Positions 9,773-18,981 of a stretch of DNA of 64,000 nucleotides are shown piece by piece (the first letter of the stretch is position 1; every line of letters begins with the position of its first letter). The position numbers and the translations under genes were made by a program. Below the pieces are notes generated by a model. It did not search any database and had not been told where the DNA came from. It worked only from the letters and a program-made list of their open reading frames with translations. Source of the stretch: Pedobacter alluvionis (GTDB taxonomy: Bacteria; Bacteroidota; Bacteroidia; Sphingobacteriales; Sphingobacteriaceae); assembly GCF_003664035.1 (NCBI RefSeq), contig NZ_RCCK01000013.1, positions 585,292 through 649,291 of the forward strand, in the 5' to 3' direction.

Positions 9773-10490
9773 GAATGCTCCTTTGATTTCAATTATCATT
9801 GTATGCTATAATTCTTATTCTACAATTCGCGAAACATTTGATTCAATCATTTGTCAAGTTTTTAAAAACTATGAACTCATAGTAATTGACGGTGGTTCAA
9901 CGGATGGAACTTTAAATATCTTGAAAGAATACCAAGAGTATTTTAGGTATAGTATTAGTGAAAAGGATGATGGGATATATGATGCTATGAATAAGGGAAT
10001 AGTGAAAGCTAGAGGGAAATACATATATTTTATCGGTAGTGATGACGTTATCTATAATTCAAATTCATTAAATGAAGTAAGTAATCATCTTAAAGATTCT
10101 TCAACAATATATTATGGAGACGTTTTGTTTAAAACTAGAAATGTAATTTATGATGGTGCTTTTAATATTTTCAAAATAGCAACAAGAAATATCAGTCATC
10201 AAAGTATTTTCTATCCAATAACTGCTTTCCACAACCAAAAATTCGAAGTTAAGTACAAAATTTATGCAGATTACGCATTTAATTTAAAGTTGTATGGTTC
10301 TGGTGCTTTCGGATTTAAATATATTCCAGTTATTATTGCTAACTTCAATGATCTTGGTGCGTCGGGGTCGCTTACACAGGATGAATGCTTTCAAAAGGAT
10401 TTTCTTTCAATAATAAAAAAAAACTTTCCCTTTTATATTTATATATATAGAATTGTTCGAACGAAAATTTCTAAACTACTTGGTAAATGA
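9756..10490 (+). CDS. Glycosyltransferase family 2
   Basis: A 244-residue GT-A enzyme. I choose ATG 9756 over the GTG at 9741 because the domain begins at once (ISIIIVCYNSYSTIRETFDSI) and this shortens the overlap with the upstream gene to 17 bases. The nucleotide-binding segment VIDGGSTDGTL and the metal site YIYFIGSDDVIY (SDD in the place of DXD) are intact, and DDGIYDAMNKGI lies between them. Proteins of this shape commonly transfer HexNAc or deoxyhexose in O-antigen clusters. The stop overlaps the polymerase start (ATGA, 10487-10490). Confidence 0.85.
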   Translation: MQDKSENAPLISIIIVCYNSYSTIRETFDSIICQVFKNYELIVIDGGSTDGTLNILKEYQEYFRYSISEKDDGIYDAMNKGIVKARGKYIYFIGSDDVIYNSNSLNEVSNHLKDSSTIYYGDVLFKTRNVIYDGAFNIFKIATRNISHQSIFYPITAFHNQKFEVKYKIYADYAFNLKLYGSGAFGFKYIPVIIANFNDLGASGSLTQDECFQKDFLSIIKKNFPFYIYIYRIVRTKISKLLGK

Positions 10491-11806
10491 ACAACTATGA
10501 GTTTTACGGTATAGCTCTAGAAAACGTATTTTTGTTTTTCGTTATACTGGCATTTTCCTTTCTATTGCACATTGTAGTATTTTCAAGGCGTGTCAGATCT
10601 GTGCTTGATCCATATTTTTTACCCGTTGTTTCGTCAGTATTTTGCTTCACAGTTGTTGGATTGTTATATTTTACAAGTAATATTTCCACTTATGTCTTCT
10701 GTAATTACCTGCTAACTCAATTTACTTTTATATTAGGTTTTTGTACGTTTTCAAGAGTTAAATTTACATCGGGTTCACAAAAAAGCTTAACTCAACCACG
10801 AAATTATCTAATAGCATTCTATTTCTTCTCAATAGTATATTTGATAAGTCAGATATCAATTTATATCCTTAAAGGAATACCCTTACTTATGGAATCTAGG
10901 TTAGAGACGTTTGCAAGTGGCGGCGGTACTGGCGTAATCGGACGTATTAGTGACGTAAGTTCAGTTTTTTCACTTTATTCCTTTTTTTTGGTTATTAAAA
11001 TTGATAAGTTACGTATAAGTGAATTTCCAAAATACATAATATTAGTACTTATTTTTTTAACATTTATTTTAAGTGGGAGTAAAAGTACCTTTCTTCTTGT
11101 TCTTCAAGTTTTTTGGTGTTTTATTTTTTTCTCCAAATTAAAAGGGTGGGCTTATCTAGGTTTTCAAGAACTCTTACGTAAGAATATTAAATATTTATTA
11201 ATCCTGTCTTTAATAGTTGTTACAGCCATAATATCCATACAAAGCTCAAATGTTGAACCTGATGTTGAAAATAAGCTTAACCCATTATTAGCTTTAATGC
11301 TTCGCTTTGTTCATAGTGGTGATGTATACTGGTACGCATATCCGAATGATGTATATTTATCCATACCAAGCAACCAGTGGTTTGCCGCATTATTTAATGA
11401 TACCTTGGGGTTGTTAAGAATTATGGATTGGGGATCACTCCCAGAAGCTGTAGGTATAACATTAAAAGATATTCATCATCCCAGCGATATACCCCAGGGG
11501 CCTAATGCAAGACACAATGTCTTTGGCTTAATATACTATGGTTTTTTTGGAAGTTTGATCTTTTCATTTTTTATTGGATTTGTAATAAGTTTTGTCCGTA
11601 ACTTATTGCCAAAGCTTTTACCCTCTACCATGTTGGGAGGATTTTTATTTACATATTTAATATGTAAGATATCAGCCTTTGACTCAGATCCTATGTTAAC
11701 AATAACTTATATAAATAACTTATTTTTTATTTTTCCGATTTTATACATTATGTATCTTCTAGTTAGTGAATGCCTTAATTTGATAAAAATTGCTCATGAA
11801 AATTAG
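10487..11806 (+). CDS. wzy: Oligosaccharide repeat-unit polymerase (Wzy-like)
   Basis: A 439-residue integral membrane protein with about 11-12 hydrophobic helices, low sequence conservation, and one long extracytoplasmic stretch around residues 255-350 (includes HPSDIPQGPNARHNVFGLIYYG) before the last helices. This is the usual layout of an O-antigen/capsule polymerase. It is the only such protein in module A, sits among the glycosyltransferases, and would join flipped repeat units under Wzz control. Assignment rests on topology and context rather than on a catalytic signature. Confidence 0.75.
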   Translation: MNNYEFYGIALENVFLFFVILAFSFLLHIVVFSRRVRSVLDPYFLPVVSSVFCFTVVGLLYFTSNISTYVFCNYLLTQFTFILGFCTFSRVKFTSGSQKSLTQPRNYLIAFYFFSIVYLISQISIYILKGIPLLMESRLETFASGGGTGVIGRISDVSSVFSLYSFFLVIKIDKLRISEFPKYIILVLIFLTFILSGSKSTFLLVLQVFWCFIFFSKLKGWAYLGFQELLRKNIKYLLILSLIVVTAIISIQSSNVEPDVENKLNPLLALMLRFVHSGDVYWYAYPNDVYLSIPSNQWFAALFNDTLGLLRIMDWGSLPEAVGITLKDIHHPSDIPQGPNARHNVFGLIYYGFFGSLIFSFFIGFVISFVRNLLPKLLPSTMLGGFLFTYLICKISAFDSDPMLTITYINNLFFIFPILYIMYLLVSECLNLIKIAHEN

Positions 11807-12695
11807 CATAATAATTCCATACTTTAGAGGAGAAATTTTATTCGAAAGGTTGTTATTATCAATAGTTAAGGCAATAACTAAATTAGATAAAGTATCAGAC
11901 AACTTTGAAGTGATTACAATCATAGATTCAGTTGAAACACCTCGAGCAGAGATTGAAGAAATAAAACATACGTGTTTTGCTTCACTAAAAAATACTAATT
12001 ATAAAATAATAAAAAATGAAAGCAATCTTGGCGTAGCAGCATCGCGTAACGCCGCATTGAAAATCGCTAAAGGAGAGTTCATTCATTTAATTGATCAGGA
12101 TGATGAAGTTCATGAAAATTTTTATAGCAACGTACAACCAGTTTGGAGCAAATTTAATTTTATACTAAACAATGGTGTGGTGTTTTATGAAAATAAAAAG
12201 TTTAATAGCCACAAACTTTATTATGTGAAGCCCGAGTTAACATTAAAGGGTTTTCTCAAAGATGATTTTATACGATCACCAGGGCAGGTTCTTTTTAAGA
12301 AAGATTTATTAAAAGGATTCCTTTTTCCTGAGCCTAAAAGATTTAAAGGAACAGATGATAGGTTTTTTTGGATAAAAATGTTTACGGTAAATAAAAACAT
12401 TAAGCCTTACTACCTTGCATATCCAGGATATATAGCCTATATCCATGAGCACAATTATAGTGCAGATTTACAAAATATGAAGATGAGTGAGCTAGAAAAC
12501 TGGCTATCTTTCCCAGTAAATGAAATCCCTAAAGAATTTAACAATTTAGTAAAGAACGATATATTAAGAATAAGATTAACACTAGGTGAAAAACTTATTG
12601 TTTCGGAAAAAATAACTGCAATATATACTAAACTGTTATACTTTTGCAGGCTTAATAAAATTATAAGGTTTATAAATAAAAGAAAAAAATGGTAA
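11796..12695 (+). CDS. Glycosyltransferase family 2
   Basis: A 299-residue GT-A enzyme. ATG 11796 is preferred over an upstream TTG because MKISIIIPYFRGEILFERLL is a clean family start. The core has NLGVAASRNAALKIAKGEF followed by the metal-binding IHLIDQDDEVH (QDDE in the DXD place) near residue 103. It overlaps the polymerase by 11 bases and the next gene by 7, so it is in the same coupled operon. The C-terminal 100 residues are Lys-rich and likely peripheral to the membrane. Sugar specificity is not visible. Confidence 0.83.
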   Translation: MKISIIIPYFRGEILFERLLLSIVKAITKLDKVSDNFEVITIIDSVETPRAEIEEIKHTCFASLKNTNYKIIKNESNLGVAASRNAALKIAKGEFIHLIDQDDEVHENFYSNVQPVWSKFNFILNNGVVFYENKKFNSHKLYYVKPELTLKGFLKDDFIRSPGQVLFKKDLLKGFLFPEPKRFKGTDDRFFWIKMFTVNKNIKPYYLAYPGYIAYIHEHNYSADLQNMKMSELENWLSFPVNEIPKEFNNLVKNDILRIRLTLGEKLIVSEKITAIYTKLLYFCRLNKIIRFINKRKKW

Positions 12696-13819
12696 AAATT
12701 TTGTATGTAATTTCTACATTAAAAAGAACAGGGCCAACAAATGTGCTGTACAATTTAATTTCGGAATTAGATAAAACTAAGTTTGAGCCATTGGTTCTAA
12801 CTTTATCAGTCGAAGACGAGAGGTTTCCGAGCTTATATGAAGATTTTAAAAAATTGAACATTAGCATAAACTCGCTTAACCTCACAAGATTATCTGGTTT
12901 TTTGAGTGGTAAAAGTATGCTTAAAAGATTCGTCGATAAGCATCAAATTAACATTGTTCATTTGAATGGTTTCAGGGGGGATATATTGGTAAAGGCTGCT
13001 GACTACTCTAAGTTACAAGCGATAGTAAGTACAATCAATAGTAACATCTACGATGATTATACCATGTTATACGGTAAGCTTAAAGGTTCAATTATGGCTT
13101 GGCTACATATGAGATCACTGAAAGATAAGATTGCAATTGGATGCTCAAATTTCGTTGTAAAGGAATTGAATAAAAAATATAATTCACAGCTGACCGCAAT
13201 TTATAATGGTATCCCAAAATGCAGCTATACCGTGCCTACAATTGATGAAAAAAATCAGCTTAAAAAAGAATTAGGTCTGAATATCGATGAAAAAATATTC
13301 GTATTTGTTGGTTACTTGATTTATAGAAAGGATCCATTAACTGCAATAAAGGGTTTTCTTAATGCCAAAATTGATAGTAACACAACATTTCTAGTTATAG
13401 GAGATGGGCCATTGATGGATGAGTGCAAGAGTTTGTTAATTACGGATGAGAATAAATCAGTTCGCTTTCTTGGCAATCAATCACAAACATTGAAATATTT
13501 AAAGGCTTCAGATTATTATATTGCATCATCGTATTCTGAAGGTTTACCAACTTCTGTCATGGAGGCGATGGCATGTGGTCTGCCAATTATTTTATCAAAT
13601 ATTCAACCACATATTGAACTAACCCAAGCGATCACCTCATGGAACTATTTATTTAACTTGAATGATTCAACAAGCTTATCGAATAAAATTGAACAGATAT
13701 TAAAAGATGATTATAATAAACTAAGTAATCAATGCCGGGCGATAATTGATGAAAAAATTAATTCTACTGTTATGGCAAGGAAATACGAGGAAGTTTATAT
13801 TAATGGAGTAATCAAATGA
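12689..13819 (+). CDS. Glycosyltransferase family 4
   Basis: A 376-residue GT-B enzyme opening with ILYVISTLKRTGPTNVLYNLI. The C-terminal donor half has FVGYLIYRKDPLTAI, VIGDGPLMDEC and the motif SYSEGLPTSVMEAMACGLPII near residues 280-305, with the two conserved Glu of the family. It is expected to act on the lipid-linked acceptor with an alpha-retaining mechanism. It overlaps both neighbours by a few bases. Confidence 0.88.
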   Translation: MVKILYVISTLKRTGPTNVLYNLISELDKTKFEPLVLTLSVEDERFPSLYEDFKKLNISINSLNLTRLSGFLSGKSMLKRFVDKHQINIVHLNGFRGDILVKAADYSKLQAIVSTINSNIYDDYTMLYGKLKGSIMAWLHMRSLKDKIAIGCSNFVVKELNKKYNSQLTAIYNGIPKCSYTVPTIDEKNQLKKELGLNIDEKIFVFVGYLIYRKDPLTAIKGFLNAKIDSNTTFLVIGDGPLMDECKSLLITDENKSVRFLGNQSQTLKYLKASDYYIASSYSEGLPTSVMEAMACGLPIILSNIQPHIELTQAITSWNYLFNLNDSTSLSNKIEQILKDDYNKLSNQCRAIIDEKINSTVMARKYEEVYINGVIK

Positions 13820-14751
13820 TTGGAAAGTGTTTAGTCTTGGGAGGAGGAGGATTTATTGGTTCAAACTTAGTTGAGGGTTTGTTAAAATTTGGATATGATG
13901 TTAGGGTGTTTGACATTAAAAATTTCTCAAAAAAAAATATACAAGAATTTGAAAATAGAATAGAGATTGTAGAGGGGGATTTTGGTAACCCTATTGATGT
14001 CCAACGTGCGTTAGATGGAATTGATTACGTCTATCATTTGATTAGTACGACCATTCCTTCCAATTCTGTTCTTAATCCAACATACGATATTGAGACCAAC
14101 GTACTTCCTACTATAAACCTTCTACAGTACTGTGCAACCTCTAAAATTAAGAAGATTGTATATATATCTTCCGGCGGTACCGTTTATGGAATTCCAGAAA
14201 AGGTACCGATTGCTGAAGGTCACAATTGTAATCCCATAAGTTCTTATGGAATTGTAAAACGAACTATTGAAAGTTATTTCCAGCTCTATAAAAAAAATTG
14301 GGGAGTCGATTGCTGTGTTTTTAGATTATCTAATCCATACGGAGAGCGCCAGAATCCCACAAATGTTCAGGGGGCTATGGCTGTTTTTAGTTATAAATCA
14401 ATAAAAAATTTCGATATTGAAATATGGGGAGATGGAGAGGTAATCAGAGATTATATCTATATAGGAGATGTCGTTTCAGCCTTAATTAAAGCTATATCTA
14501 TTGAAACACCTGAAGTTATTTACAATCTTGGTAGTGGTGAAGGTAAATCAATTAACGATATTCTTAATCTCATAAGATTATACTTTAATCCACAACTCAA
14601 AGTTAAATATCTAGAAGCACGCAATTTTGATGTCCCAGTAAATATTCTCAATATTTCCTTATTAAGGAAAAGATTTCAATGGGAGCCTGAAATGAAACTT
14701 GACCAAGGTATTAAGTTACTATATAATCATATTAACGCCCATAATGGATAA
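13816..14751 (+). CDS. NAD-dependent nucleotide-sugar epimerase/dehydratase (GalE-like SDR)
   Basis: A 311-residue extended SDR. The NAD-binding Gly motif GGGGFIGSNLVEGL lies near residues 9-22. Catalytic residues are SSGGTVYG near residue 116 and YGIVK near residue 141 (YxxxK). It also has the substrate-loop NPYGERQNP of UDP-glucose 4-epimerase-like proteins and GDGEVIRDYIYIGDVV. The likely role is 4-epimerisation of a UDP-sugar for the module A repeat; related enzymes include dTDP/UDP-glucose dehydratases, but the Glu expected for a dehydratase (TSE/DE) is absent, which favours an epimerase or reductase. Confidence 0.78.
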   Translation: MIGKCLVLGGGGFIGSNLVEGLLKFGYDVRVFDIKNFSKKNIQEFENRIEIVEGDFGNPIDVQRALDGIDYVYHLISTTIPSNSVLNPTYDIETNVLPTINLLQYCATSKIKKIVYISSGGTVYGIPEKVPIAEGHNCNPISSYGIVKRTIESYFQLYKKNWGVDCCVFRLSNPYGERQNPTNVQGAMAVFSYKSIKNFDIEIWGDGEVIRDYIYIGDVVSALIKAISIETPEVIYNLGSGEGKSINDILNLIRLYFNPQLKVKYLEARNFDVPVNILNISLLRKRFQWEPEMKLDQGIKLLYNHINAHNG

Positions 14752-15565
14752 GCTTATTCAGTTTTCTGTATTACTATCTCTTTATGGAGGGGAAGATAGT
14801 AATAATTTTATTGATGCTTTAGAAAGCATTGAAAATCAAGTATATAAACCAGATCAGGTTGTGTTAGTTATCGACGGGCCAATAGCTAGTCAATTAGAAA
14901 AAGTTGTTCATTCATTTGTAAATAGACTGAATGATTTGACCATCTTAAGGTTAAATGAAAATGTTGGGTTAGGAACAGCCCTTAATAAAGGGCTGGAGGT
15001 ATGTAAATATGAATGGGTTGCAAGAATGGATACTGATGATATATGTTATCCAGAAAGATTTGAGAAACAAATAACATATTTAATAAACCATCCGCAAATC
15101 CATGTGTTAGGTTCGGCAGTACAAGAATTTAATGTTGTACCTAACGACTTAGGAGTTTTTAGAATTTTGCCATCGAAAATGGATGAGATAAAAAAATTTT
15201 CTAAGTTTAGAAATCCATTAAATCATCCCAGTGTTATATTTAAGAAAACAGTAATAATAGATGTCGGTTCTTATTTAGATATGCCGCTTTTTGAAGATTT
15301 TTATTTGTGGACGAGGATAATCCAAAAAGGATATATCATAGAAAATTTAATTGAACCATTACTTCATTTTAGAATTGGAAACGACATGATTGGAAGACGT
15401 CATGGGTTCTCTTATTTGAAGAAGGAGATTCATTACTTAACTACAGTTAAGACAAACGGATTTATAAATTTTGGCGAATATATTGTTTCTATCCTGACTA
15501 AAGCACCTCTTAGATTAATGCCCAAAAACATACTTAAATTTATATATAGAAAATTTTTGCGATGA
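14744..15565 (+). CDS. Glycosyltransferase family 2
   Basis: A 273-residue GT-A enzyme. I start at ATG 14744, 8 bases inside the upstream gene; the TTG at 14699 would add 15 residues that do not belong to the domain. Family marks: FSVLLSLYGGEDSNNFIDALESI opening, NVGLGTALNKGLE, and the metal site ARMDTDDICYPERFEKQ near residue 88. The downstream LNHPSVIFKK and WTRIIQKGY segments are typical of GT2 enzymes that add hexose or deoxyhexose to O-antigen repeats. The stop overlaps the next start (ATGA). Confidence 0.85.
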   Translation: MDKLIQFSVLLSLYGGEDSNNFIDALESIENQVYKPDQVVLVIDGPIASQLEKVVHSFVNRLNDLTILRLNENVGLGTALNKGLEVCKYEWVARMDTDDICYPERFEKQITYLINHPQIHVLGSAVQEFNVVPNDLGVFRILPSKMDEIKKFSKFRNPLNHPSVIFKKTVIIDVGSYLDMPLFEDFYLWTRIIQKGYIIENLIEPLLHFRIGNDMIGRRHGFSYLKKEIHYLTTVKTNGFINFGEYIVSILTKAPLRLMPKNILKFIYRKFLR

Positions 15566-16455
15566 AAATACTAGTTACAGGTGCTTCTGGATTCTTAGGC
15601 AAATCTTTGGTTAAAAGGTTAACTATTACTGATGAAGTTTTTACACTTTCAAGGAGTTTTGCAGATCTGAATATTGATTTAACAACAATGATACCCCATA
15701 CACCTGAGGTGGACGTAGTTATCCATGCAGCCGGTAAGGCGCATATTGTACCTAAAAGTGCACAAGAAAAGCAAGCATTTTTTGATGTAAATGTAAATGG
15801 AACAGCTAACTTATTGAAAGGTTTGGAAATAGCAAGATGTTTGCCTAATTCATTTATATTTATTAGTACAGTTGCTGTTTATGGGTGTGATTCTGGGGTA
15901 ATGATCAATGAGGACCATCCTTTAAACGCTACAGATCCTTATGGGCAAAGTAAAATTCAGGCGGAGCGGATTGTTCAGGATTGGTGCGTTAAAAACAATG
16001 TTATTTGTGGTATATTGAGATTACCACTTTTGGTGGGTGAGAATCCTCCGGGGAATCTAGGAGCGATGATAAAAGGAATTGATAAAGGTTATTATTTTAA
16101 CATTGCTGGTGGTAAAGCACGAAAAAGTATGGTTTTTACGCAAGATGTTGCAAATATCCTGCCCATCATAGCTATTAAGGGGGGGATTTATAATCTAACT
16201 GATAATTATCATCCATCTTTTGCAGAACTTGCTATCCATATCGCCAAGCAGCTAGGGAAAAAAAAGGTATTGAACCTACCTCTTATAATTGCCAAAATAA
16301 TGGCGAGGATGGGTGATTTACTAGGGAATAAAGCACCCATTAATTCGATAAAAATGGCGAAAATAATTAAAGATCTTACTTTTGACGATTCAAAAGCAAA
16401 AAAACAATTAAATTGGAAACCGAATCCTATTTTACAAGGATTTAATATTAAATAG
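15562..16455 (+). CDS. WbpV-like UDP-4-keto-2-acetamido-sugar reductase/epimerase (SDR)
   Basis: A 297-residue extended SDR: Gly motif TGASGFLGKSL near residue 6, HAAGKAHIV, STVAVYG near residue 96 and YGQSK near residue 132. The HAAGKAH/VH segment and the late KSMVFTQDVANILPIIA region are typical of the WbpV/quinovosamine group that acts with WbpL-type transferases. With WbpL (20438) and WbpM (21671) in the same module, the simplest model is that WbpM makes UDP-4-keto-6-deoxy-HexNAc, this enzyme reduces it to UDP-FucNAc or QuiNAc, and WbpL starts the chain with it. Pathway assignment is inferred. Confidence 0.72.
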   Translation: MKILVTGASGFLGKSLVKRLTITDEVFTLSRSFADLNIDLTTMIPHTPEVDVVIHAAGKAHIVPKSAQEKQAFFDVNVNGTANLLKGLEIARCLPNSFIFISTVAVYGCDSGVMINEDHPLNATDPYGQSKIQAERIVQDWCVKNNVICGILRLPLLVGENPPGNLGAMIKGIDKGYYFNIAGGKARKSMVFTQDVANILPIIAIKGGIYNLTDNYHPSFAELAIHIAKQLGKKKVLNLPLIIAKIMARMGDLLGNKAPINSIKMAKIIKDLTFDDSKAKKQLNWKPNPILQGFNIK

Positions 16456-16456
16456 A

Positions 16457-17584
16457 ATGAAAAAAGCATTAATTACTGGAATAACTGGACAAGACGGAGC
16501 ATATCTTGCGGATTTACTATTAAAAAAAGGATATGAAGTTCATGGGATTAAACGCCGGAGTTCATTATTTAATACAGATAGGATTGACCATTTGTATCAG
16601 GATCCACATGAAGCTAATGTTCGGTTTAAACTGCATTATGGCGATTTAACTGATTCGACTAATCTTATCCGGATTGTACAGGAGGTGCAGCCTGACGAAA
16701 TTTATAATTTAGGTGCGATGAGCCATGTTAAAGTTTCGTTTGATTCACCCGAATATGTAGCCAATGTAGATGGTATCGGAACTTTAAGGATTTTGGAAGC
16801 TGTGAGAATTTTAGGGTTGGAAAAGAAAACTAGAATCTATCAGGCATCTACTTCCGAATTATATGGTGGAATGCCAGAAAATAAAAACGCACAGGGGTTC
16901 TATGATGAAAATTCGCCATTTTATCCTCGGTCACCTTATGGTGTAGCTAAAATATACGGTTTTTGGATTACTAAAAACTATCGGGAAGCTTACGGCATGT
17001 TTGCATGTAATGGCATACTCTTCAATCATGAAAGCCCGCTTAGAGGCGAAACTTTCGTTACCCGTAAAATTACAAGGGCGACAGCTAAAATTGCTTTGGG
17101 TTTGCAAGAAAAATTATTTTTAGGGAATTTAGATGCTTTACGGGATTGGGGTCATGCTAAAGATTATGTAGAAGCTATGTGGTTGATCTTACAGCAAGAC
17201 GTACCTGAAGACTATGTAATCGCTACGGGTGTAACGACGACTGTTAGGGATTTTGTCAAATTATCTTTTAAACATGTCGGCATAGAATTGGCATTTAAAG
17301 GGCATGGTGTGGAAGAAAAAGCTTATGTAGTATCTTGTGCAAATTCGGATCATCAGCTTGAGGTTGGAAGAGAAGTTGTGGCTGTTGATGCTACTTATTT
17401 CAGGCCAACAGAGGTGGATTTGTTGATTGGCGATCCAACTAAATCAAAAACTAAACTGGGTTGGAAGCCACAATATGATCTTGCAGGATTAGTAGAAGAT
17501 ATGATGGCTTCAGATGTAGATCATTTTAAAAAAGAGTTGATGTTAAAAGCTGCTGGTTATACTGTAAAAAATCAGTTTGAATAA
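16457..17584 (+). CDS. gmd: GDP-mannose 4,6-dehydratase, copy 1
   Basis: A 375-residue canonical GMD. NADP motif TGITGQDGAYLADLL at residues 8-22, the RRSS loop (KRRSSLFNTDRI), catalytic STSELYG near residue 131 and YGVAK near residue 160, NHESPLRGETFVTRKIT, and NLDALRDWGHAKDYVEAMW are all present. It converts GDP-D-mannose to GDP-4-keto-6-deoxymannose. The fcl gene follows 51 bases downstream, giving a complete GDP-L-fucose route. The active-site loop has an insertion (GMPENKNAQGFYDENS) compared with the second copy at 30703. Base composition is less AT-rich than that of the glycosyltransferases before it. Confidence 0.96.
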   Translation: MKKALITGITGQDGAYLADLLLKKGYEVHGIKRRSSLFNTDRIDHLYQDPHEANVRFKLHYGDLTDSTNLIRIVQEVQPDEIYNLGAMSHVKVSFDSPEYVANVDGIGTLRILEAVRILGLEKKTRIYQASTSELYGGMPENKNAQGFYDENSPFYPRSPYGVAKIYGFWITKNYREAYGMFACNGILFNHESPLRGETFVTRKITRATAKIALGLQEKLFLGNLDALRDWGHAKDYVEAMWLILQQDVPEDYVIATGVTTTVRDFVKLSFKHVGIELAFKGHGVEEKAYVVSCANSDHQLEVGREVVAVDATYFRPTEVDLLIGDPTKSKTKLGWKPQYDLAGLVEDMMASDVDHFKKELMLKAAGYTVKNQFE

Positions 17585-17635
17585 TAACTTGCAGAGGAGT
17601 TACATTTTCCCTGGAGTTTACAGCCACCAGTACGA

Positions 17636-18568
17636 ATGAATAAAACAGATAAAATATACATAGCGGGTCATAAGGGTATGGTGGGGTCGGCCATTATGCG
17701 AAATCTACTGGCTGATGGTTATGAAAACGTCATTACCAGAACCTCATCCGAATTAGATTTACGTGATGGTATTGCCGTATCAAAATTTTTTGATATGGAA
17801 AGACCAGATTATGTATTTCTTGCAGCTGCTAAAGTAGGAGGAATCATTGCGAACAATACTTATAGAGCAGATTTTCTATATGAAAACCTGATGATCCAAA
17901 ATAATGTTATCCATCAGGCATATTTAAAGCAGGTTAAAAAGCTAATGTTTCTGGGCTCTTCTTGTATCTATCCGAAGTTAGCGCCTCAGCCTTTAAAAGA
18001 AGAATATCTTTTAACTGGAGAATTGGAGCCAACAAATGAGCCTTATGCCATTGCAAAAATTGCTGGTATTAAAATGTGTGATGCCTACCGCGATCAATAC
18101 GGATGTAATTTTGTTTCGGTAATGCCAACTAATCTTTATGGCCCAAATGACAATTATGACTTACATAATTCGCACGTTTTGCCTGCGATGTTAAGGAAAT
18201 TTATAACTGCTAATAAAAATGGTGATACAAACGTTGTCATATGGGGAACCGGCACACCCAAACGTGAATTTCTACATGCTGATGATTTAGCTGAAGCCTG
18301 TATTTATCTGATGCGAAATTACAATGAGCCAGGCCTTGTGAATATCGGTGTGGGAGAAGATATATCTATATTAGAACTGGCCAGATTGGTTAAGGATATA
18401 GTGGGATTTGAAGGAGAAATTTTGACAGATACATCAAAACCTGACGGAACACCCCGCAAACTGATGAATGTAGATAAATTAAATGGCTTTGGATGGAAAG
18501 CAAAGATTAGTTTAAGGGATGGGATTTCTAAAGTTTATGAAGAAATAAAAAATAATGATTGGAACTAA
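17636..18568 (+). CDS. fcl: GDP-L-fucose synthase
   Basis: A 310-residue SDR epimerase-reductase. GHKGMVGSAIMRNL near residues 11-24, AAAKVGGIIANN near residue 65, the GSSCIYPKLAPQPLKEEYL active-site stretch (Ser, Cys) near residue 108, YAIAK near residue 138 (Tyr and Lys), and the HNSHVLPAM histidine region are all diagnostic. It turns the GMD product into GDP-L-fucose with NADPH. Its end overlaps the start of a broken manC by 14 bases, so gmd-fcl-manC was once a contiguous GDP-fucose operon. Confidence 0.96.
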   Translation: MNKTDKIYIAGHKGMVGSAIMRNLLADGYENVITRTSSELDLRDGIAVSKFFDMERPDYVFLAAAKVGGIIANNTYRADFLYENLMIQNNVIHQAYLKQVKKLMFLGSSCIYPKLAPQPLKEEYLLTGELEPTNEPYAIAKIAGIKMCDAYRDQYGCNFVSVMPTNLYGPNDNYDLHNSHVLPAMLRKFITANKNGDTNVVIWGTGTPKREFLHADDLAEACIYLMRNYNEPGLVNIGVGEDISILELARLVKDIVGFEGEILTDTSKPDGTPRKLMNVDKLNGFGWKAKISLRDGISKVYEEIKNNDWN

Positions 18569-18965
18569 TCAAAGTACTTATGTACCTATAATGGCGGGCG
18601 GCGTTGGCTCTCGCTTCTGGCCGAAAAGCCGTAATCATTTCCGAAACAGTTTATCGATATTCTTGGGTTGGGTAAGTCACTCTTACAATTGACTTATGAT
18701 CGCTTTTTAAATATTTGCCCGACAGAGAATATCTACATCATTAAACCAATGTGCATTACAAAGACCTTGTACAGCAACAGTTTACTGCTTTGTGCAGTGA
18801 ACAAGTTTTGCTGGAACCGAGCCGTAATAACACTGCTCTTTAGATCGCTTATGCAAGTTATAACAATAAACTTATTCAGTTTAGCAAGGCTTAAATATTA
18901 AGATCATGAGGTTTCGTAGGGAGTAACCATTATATTGCAGCATTGAAATACATTAAAAAAAATTA
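18555..18965 (+). pseudogene. manC: manC (mannose-1-phosphate guanylyltransferase) 5' remnant
   Basis: From ATG 18555 the translation runs YVPIMAGGVGSRFWPKSRN, the nucleotide-binding signature of ManC/GMP. A one-base shift at about 18638-18642 is needed to continue as PKQFIDILGLGKSLLQLTYD and RFLNICPTENIYII. A second shift near 18748 gives NVHYKDLVQQQFTALCSEQV and LLEPSRNNTAL. An in-frame TAG then sits where the family has a Cys or similar, followed by IAYASYN. A last scrap near 18940 reads ALKYIKKN. About the first 130 codons of a roughly 350-codon gene remain; the rest is missing and replaced by the acyltransferase gene. It cannot make an active enzyme. Confidence 0.85.
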
Positions 18966-18981
18966 AAAAATAGCATCAATA

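Noticed and set aside
9340..9792. 150-codon open frame on the minus strand
   Set aside because: Antisense of the GMD-like gene; low-complexity Ser/Ile content and no start context.
18668..18901. 77-codon frame read as a stand-alone gene
   Set aside because: Its first half is the ManC segment of the frameshifted pseudogene and the second half is out of frame, so it is part of the relic, not a gene.
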